Positions 59,407-64,000 of a DNA stretch of 64,000 nucleotides are shown here, piece by piece. Position 1 is the first letter of the stretch, and every line of letters begins with the position of its first letter. Source of the DNA: CAZJHX01 sp964545715. GTDB taxonomy: Bacteria > Myxococcota_A > UBA9042 > GCA-2863065. The translations under genes and the position numbers were made by a program. The notes under the pieces are model-generated. The model was not told where the DNA came from. It did not search any database and saw only the letters and a list, made by a program, of their open reading frames with translations. The stretch is taken from assembly GCA_964545715.1 (NCBI GenBank), contig CAZJHX010000007.1, forward strand, positions 1 through 64,000. Direction: 5' to 3'.

Positions 59407-62400
59407 TCAGAACGTATACAGCAAGCCGAATTGGGTGTCGAAGACGTCCTCTTTGCCGTTGGTGCAGACGCCCCGGCTGTCGACTACCGCGCGTCCGTCC
59501 GGCCAGGGGTTGCAGCGCGGATCCACGTTGAAGCCGACGTCGATGCGGATCGGGATGCCGCTGAACAGCACACGCAGCCCCAGTCCGGTCGTCATCCGGA
59601 TCGTTCGGGACTCGAAGGCGAAGCCGGTCGACAGCCCGCCCCAGTCGAAAAATGCGCCCAGCCACAAGCCAAACGCCTCTCGCCTCAGCACCGGAATGCG
59701 CAGCTCCACCGTGCCCGCCAGCAAGCTGTTGCCGCCCTCGAACTCGCTGTCCGGGATGCCCTTGTCGTCGGTGGGCCGGACCGTGCCGTCTTCGATGCCG
59801 CGCAGCCCGAAGATGCCGCCCAGCCGATATCGCTCCTCGATGGCTAGCGGCAGCCTGTCCTCGGTGAAACTGGTCGCGTATCGGAAGTAGCCCGCCAGGA
59901 CGAGAAACTTGCGGAAGCTCACCGCGCCCCGGGCCGTGCCCTCCAGCTTCACGAAGTTGGCAAACGTATCGCTGATGGTCTCGGGCTGGAAGAGGTAGCC
60001 GATGCGCGCGCCAAACGCGAAGCCGCGCGTTGGATGGATCGGGTTGTCGAGATAGTCCAGCGTGGCGCTCAGATCGACGTCGATCTTAGGCTGCAGCAGC
60101 GACTCCTCCCCCAGCTCGCCAAGCTCATCCGGAAAGTCCGTCCCGGCGCGAAATCCGCTGCCCTTGAACGTCAGCGCAACCCGTAGTCGGTTGAATAGGA
60201 ACGTGCTGAACGTCAGCTTGCCGCCGGCCTCCAGCTGGTCTTCGGGCCGCGTCGCCGTGTCATACCTCCCAAACACGCCGACCGACACCGCCACGTCGGT
60301 GCCGAACAGATGCGGCTCGTAGATCGTCGGCTCCACCTCCGCCAGTCGGCTGAACGCCTTTCCGACATCCGTGTCGGGTCTCGGAATCGAGAAGCCGTAG
60401 CGCACCGGCAACTCGAACTCCATCGCCCGCCCCAGGAAGTTGCGGTGCCGAAACGTCGTCCCCAAAAAGAAGAGCAGGTTCGGGATATTCAATGGCGTCG
60501 CCTGATTTGGACCCCGAAACGCCATGTCCGTGACCCCGATGAGATTCGAGACCGAGCTGCTCATCAGCGGCACGCCCTCCTCGACCGTGCCGCCCAGCTG
60601 GCCCGACTCCGTGCTGACCACCGGCTCGATACCCGTCAGCAGCTCCAGAAATTTGGCTCCGCGCTCGTGCACGCTCACGATCACCGCCACGCGGTCTCGA
60701 ATCGGCATCTGGTCCAGGCCGACCAGCTTCAGATCCACGCTGGAGAACACCCCCAATTGGCGGATCTTGCGCTCGGCCTCGTCCAGCTTGAAGCGGTCCA
60801 GCAGCTCGCCGGTATTCGGCAGTGGGTCGCGTATCAGCCCGCGCACCGTCCTCACCGCGCCGCGCACAAAGACCTCGCCCACCGTCACCGTAGCGCCGGG
60901 CACCACGTCGTGTTTGATGTCCACTTTGCGCGCCAACACGCTCTTCCAGTCGCACTTCTTCAGTACGTCGCGGCCCTCGCCGTGCGCGGTGCACGTCGTC
61001 TCGATCGTGACCTCGTGGTGTCCCAGGCTCTGAAAGTAGCGTTCGATCGCCAGCCGATCCGTGGTGACCACCGAGGGCGAGTACACATCGTTCGTCTTCA
61101 GGCGCATCGCGGCCTTCGCTTTGGTCAGCCACTCGCCGGTGATGCCGGTCACGCCAACAGTGCCCACGCGACTCTGCGGCCCCTCGTCGACGTCCACCTC
61201 CAGGTAGATCACGCTCTCCTTGGGGTGCTTGCGCATCGAGAACTTCCGCTCGCCCCACACATAGTCGTAGACGTAGTCCTCGCCGTCTTTTCGCCGTGTC
61301 ACGCGTACCCCGTCGCTGCGCTTGGCCGCGCCCGGCGCGCCGGGGAAGCGCATCCGGTAGAACCCGCGCGAGTGGTACACCGCCATGATCTGGCTGAGAT
61401 CCCCGAACATGCGGTCGACCAGCAGGTAGCCGCCGCTGCCAAAGAAGTCGTAGGTGCGGGTCTCCAGCCGCTCCAGCAGCTCCTGACGCTTGATGTGCTT
61501 GGTCCCGCGCAGCGTGATGCTGCGGATCTCCGACCGATATCCCTGCGTGATGTAGTAGCTGATCACCCCGTGTACGCCCGGCGCTGAGCGCTTGAGGTCC
61601 GCGCGCCGATAGTCCAGCCGCACGTCCGCGAACAGATACCCCTGCTCCTGTAGCTGCGACTCGAGCGCCGCCCGGCTGCGTCGAGCTTCGTCCAGGTAGA
61701 ACAGGCCGCTCTCGCCAAACGTCAGCACCTGCGCCAGCTCGTCGTAGTCCGCGTCTATGTAGCCCCGACGTCCGGGCGCGGGATCGTGGCGCGAGCGGAA
61801 GCGGATCAGGTAGCAGCGGTCGTACTCCACGGAGATCGTCGCCAGGCCCGTCTCGGCGGCATAGCTGACGGCCACCTTGGGCTCTACGATGCCCCGGCTG
61901 CGCAGCCACGCCACGGTCTTGCGCCGGGTGAGCTTCTCTTTGCGCCGGGTGAAGATGTCACTGGCCTTCAGTCCACTGGCCAGGCGTATCTCGCGCCGGC
62001 CAAAGGTGGGGCACTGCGCCTCCGGTCCAAAAATGCTCTCCGCCTTCGCGGGCACGCCCCGGGTCGCGACCACATCCACGGCTGTGACCTTCTTTTTGGG
62101 GCCCTCGGTGATTCGCACCGTCAGGTCCACGCCCTCCGACCCGGACGGGACGGCCACGATCGTCACTTTGGCCTCGTCAAAGCCCTCCTTCTGATAGCGC
62201 CGGCGAAGCAGGTCCTCCTGCCGCTTGCGCTCGGCTTCACTGGTCTCGTCGGTTGGATTGAAGGGGCGCCCCGGCTTCAAGAACATGCGCTTGAGGATGT
62301 CGCTCTCAAACAGGTGCTGGTTGCCGTCGATCTCGATCGAGTGCACCCAGCGATTCGGACGCACGGCCAGCACGATAAACGCTCGGGTTTTCTCGTGCTG

Positions 62401-62706
62401 GGCGACGCATTGCTTGAGCTGCACATCCCTGAAGAAGCCCGTCTGACGCAGCCGGGTCAGCGCCTGTTTGACCTTGGATTTGTCGAACGTCTGGCCGGCG
62501 CGCAGATCGGTCAGCGACAACAGCTTGGCTTTCTCCGACGGCTCGCCGCACCAGTAGCCGCGACACCCCTCCAGCAGCAGCCCCGCGATCGGCAGGTTGT
62601 GGCACTCCTCCAGTCGCGTCGCTTCGTCCGTCAGCTGGGCCGCGGACGGGCGCGCGCCGGCCACCACGACCAGCGCGCACAAGGCTGCACAGAGGCGATC
62701 AGTCAA
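59407..62706 (-). CDS. Omp85-family outer-membrane protein (TamA/BamA-like)
   Basis: A 1099-residue protein. The signal peptide ends near GARPSAAQ, several POTRA-like repeats fill about residues 30-660, and a C-terminal bacterial surface antigen (Omp85) barrel ends in Phe. Barrel signatures include GGIFGLRGIEDGTVRP and GAFFDWGG. It should insert or assemble proteins in the outer membrane; its neighbour is TamB-like, so TamA is the likelier equivalent, although the POTRA region is longer than usual. The TTG start overlaps the upstream stop by eight bases; no ATG near it gives a better signal peptide. Confidence 0.88.
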   Translation of the reverse strand: MTDRLCAALCALVVVAGARPSAAQLTDEATRLEECHNLPIAGLLLEGCRGYWCGEPSEKAKLLSLTDLRAGQTFDKSKVKQALTRLRQTGFFRDVQLKQCVAQHEKTRAFIVLAVRPNRWVHSIEIDGNQHLFESDILKRMFLKPGRPFNPTDETSEAERKRQEDLLRRRYQKEGFDEAKVTIVAVPSGSEGVDLTVRITEGPKKKVTAVDVVATRGVPAKAESIFGPEAQCPTFGRREIRLASGLKASDIFTRRKEKLTRRKTVAWLRSRGIVEPKVAVSYAAETGLATISVEYDRCYLIRFRSRHDPAPGRRGYIDADYDELAQVLTFGESGLFYLDEARRSRAALESQLQEQGYLFADVRLDYRRADLKRSAPGVHGVISYYITQGYRSEIRSITLRGTKHIKRQELLERLETRTYDFFGSGGYLLVDRMFGDLSQIMAVYHSRGFYRMRFPGAPGAAKRSDGVRVTRRKDGEDYVYDYVWGERKFSMRKHPKESVIYLEVDVDEGPQSRVGTVGVTGITGEWLTKAKAAMRLKTNDVYSPSVVTTDRLAIERYFQSLGHHEVTIETTCTAHGEGRDVLKKCDWKSVLARKVDIKHDVVPGATVTVGEVFVRGAVRTVRGLIRDPLPNTGELLDRFKLDEAERKIRQLGVFSSVDLKLVGLDQMPIRDRVAVIVSVHERGAKFLELLTGIEPVVSTESGQLGGTVEEGVPLMSSSVSNLIGVTDMAFRGPNQATPLNIPNLLFFLGTTFRHRNFLGRAMEFELPVRYGFSIPRPDTDVGKAFSRLAEVEPTIYEPHLFGTDVAVSVGVFGRYDTATRPEDQLEAGGKLTFSTFLFNRLRVALTFKGSGFRAGTDFPDELGELGEESLLQPKIDVDLSATLDYLDNPIHPTRGFAFGARIGYLFQPETISDTFANFVKLEGTARGAVSFRKFLVLAGYFRYATSFTEDRLPLAIEERYRLGGIFGLRGIEDGTVRPTDDKGIPDSEFEGGNSLLAGTVELRIPVLRREAFGLWLGAFFDWGGLSTGFAFESRTIRMTTGLGLRVLFSGIPIRIDVGFNVDPRCNPWPDGRAVVDSRGVCTNGKEDVFDTQFGLLYTF

Positions 62707-64000
62707 GCGGTACCGTGTATTTCAAGCGGACCTCGTAGCTCTCCTGGCTGTCGGACTCGTCATCCGCGCCGCGCCGGGTGGCCTCAAGCTCCAGGTTGTC
62801 GCGAAATTTGTGCCGGTAGCGAATGTCGTAGGTGCGCTGACTGTCGTTCTCCCTGCTCGTCACGCCGAACCGGATCTGCCGCCCCAGCCTGAAGATGAAG
62901 TCGGCGGCGAGGCGCGCTTTCGTGTCCGGCGCGACGTGCACCGACTCGACAAAGGGCGCGCGAATCAAGTTCGTAATGACATTTGCCAGATTCGCCGACA
63001 ACAGGTCCAGCGTGGCCGTCGTCTTGGTGCCTCCCGTCTCCAAGCCGCTCTTCGTGCTGCCCGTCAAAATGAGGTACTGGATGTCGATCTGGGCCAGCGT
63101 TGGCGACGAGTCCAGCGTGATCTTATAGTTGGGCACGCGGCCATCCACCCGCACGGTGATCACTATGTCCTCGTCCTCGCGGCTGTTGGACGACGTCGCC
63201 GCGGCGTTGGCGATCGTGGTCTGGGCCTCCACCTCCAGCTTCGGCGTCTCCGGCTTGCCGTCAAAGGTGATCACCCCGGACGTGACCTCGAACTGCCGCT
63301 TGACCACCGTGTAAGTGATGGTGCCGTCCACGACCTCGACCTGCCCTTTGACCACCGGGTCTTCAAACGTCCCCTCCGCGCGCAGGTCCAAGCTGGTCTC
63401 CAGGTCGGTCTCGCCCACGCCGAAGTCGCTTTGCACGAGGAAGTTGTTGCCCGTGACCTTCAGATTGAGCTTGAGCTCCTTGAGGATCGGGTACTTCTCG
63501 GTCAGCGGCTCCTCGTACTTGGAGACGGACCGGCCCAGGATGTTGCCCACGGCACGGGTGAAGAAGCTGAAGTTCTTGAAGTACGCGCCGTCCACGATGG
63601 CCACCTTGCCACTCAGCGACAACTTGGGCTTGGCCGTCGACAGCCCCGAGAAGCCGATCGCGACCTCCGGATCCAGCGTCAGCCGATACTCGCGCGGCAC
63701 GGCCCACTCGATGTCCTCGCCGCCCACGTACAGCGTGCCCTTGTCCGGCAGCCAGGCGTCCAGGGACAGTCGCTCGCGCACCTTGGGCAGCTTCACGCGT
63801 CCATGCAGGCGGAAAGTGCCGTCCTCAAACGTGCCTTGAAGCGGGTGCTTCTCCGCGATCGCCAGCTCCTGGGAGCCCGCGCCCTCTCCCGACGCCCGCA
63901 ACAAGATGACGCCGTCGGTCAGCCCGACCTCTCGGCCCAGGCCGCGCGGCACGGTCGTGACCCGATCCACGCGCAGTCCCCCGGTGATCGTCGGCGCCAT
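62699..64000 (-). CDS. TamB/AsmA-like translocation-assembly protein, 5' end outside the window
   Basis: A partial protein: the C-terminal 433 residues of a DUF490/TamB-type protein, long beta-taco periplasmic proteins that bridge inner and outer membranes. Visible family features are alternating beta-strand repeats, GVGETDLETSLDLRAEG, a GQVEVVDGTITYTVVKRQFEV strand pair (split here) and the closing TYDIRYRHKF with YEVRLKYTVPLD. The Met at 64000 is probably internal, since TamB proteins usually exceed 1000 residues. It is coupled to the Omp85 gene downstream. Confidence 0.85.
   Translation of the reverse strand: MAPTITGGLRVDRVTTVPRGLGREVGLTDGVILLRASGEGAGSQELAIAEKHPLQGTFEDGTFRLHGRVKLPKVRERLSLDAWLPDKGTLYVGGEDIEWAVPREYRLTLDPEVAIGFSGLSTAKPKLSLSGKVAIVDGAYFKNFSFFTRAVGNILGRSVSKYEEPLTEKYPILKELKLNLKVTGNNFLVQSDFGVGETDLETSLDLRAEGTFEDPVVKGQVEVVDGTITYTVVKRQFEVTSGVITFDGKPETPKLEVEAQTTIANAAATSSNSREDEDIVITVRVDGRVPNYKITLDSSPTLAQIDIQYLILTGSTKSGLETGGTKTTATLDLLSANLANVITNLIRAPFVESVHVAPDTKARLAADFIFRLGRQIRFGVTSRENDSQRTYDIRYRHKFRDNLELEATRRGADDESDSQESYEVRLKYTVPLD

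Overview
This 64 kb window is GC-rich, densely coded bacterial chromosome. The gene content points to the deltaproteobacterial/Myxococcota side: MopE-type metal-binding repeats, thrombospondin type 3 (TSP3) repeats, a choice-of-anchor L domain, an IgGFc-binding-like lipoprotein, a MYXO-CTERM-like tail, DUF1501 paired with a CxxCH lipoprotein, and several lipoproteins with Asp/Thr/Gly-rich linkers. A Bradymonadales-like organism is my best guess, but no rRNA or marker gene settles it. I call 39 protein genes. I saw no tRNA, rRNA, CRISPR array or recognisable transposase.

Layout. 0.1-12.9 kb: a polytopic membrane protein, a DUF1501/cytochrome-like lipoprotein pair, an ArnT-like glycosyltransferase and a GT2 glycosyltransferase separated by a 170 bp fold-back element, an SGNH/MBOAT O-acylation pair, and a zinc-ribbon membrane protein. 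13-17 kb: housekeeping genes gpsA and ffh, with a coiled-coil membrane protein and a small haem-motif lipoprotein. 17-21.2 kb: a tightly overlapping four-gene run (ZIP-like/SO_0444-type permease, TlpA-like thioredoxin, predicted outer-membrane protein, Asp/Tyr-rich protein) that looks like metal handling. 21.2-25 kb: two overlapping secreted lipoproteins. 25-35 kb: four GT-C-like polytopic proteins in two pairs, then a beta-helix protein. 35-50 kb (mostly minus strand): two paralogous polytopic proteins, lipoproteins, a Uma2 endonuclease, a very large lipoprotein with about 30 TSP3 units, and an orphan GspG-like pseudopilin. 49-55.5 kb: two Cys-rich secreted proteins, a radical SAM protein, and a small two-winged-helix membrane protein that appears frameshifted. 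55.5-64 kb: a membrane protein, an aminotransferase, a Ser/Thr kinase and a TamA/BamA-TamB pair cut by the window end.

Common thread. Most genes serve the cell envelope. Eight large polytopic proteins resemble GT-C glycosyltransferases, and they are interspersed with seven lipoproteins and several Cys-rich or calcium-binding-repeat secreted proteins. A surface glycoconjugate or protein O-glycosylation role is plausible but is inference.

Expression signals. Many genes overlap by 1-8 bases (ATGA, GTGA, TTGA, TGATG, TAATG), implying translational coupling. At about ten transcription-unit starts a TANNNT-like -10 box sits only 6-8 bases before the start codon with no Shine-Dalgarno sequence, which suggests leaderless mRNAs. 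Internal genes with a real leader instead show GGAGG-like sites. Convergent genes often end with stop codons touching or overlapping.
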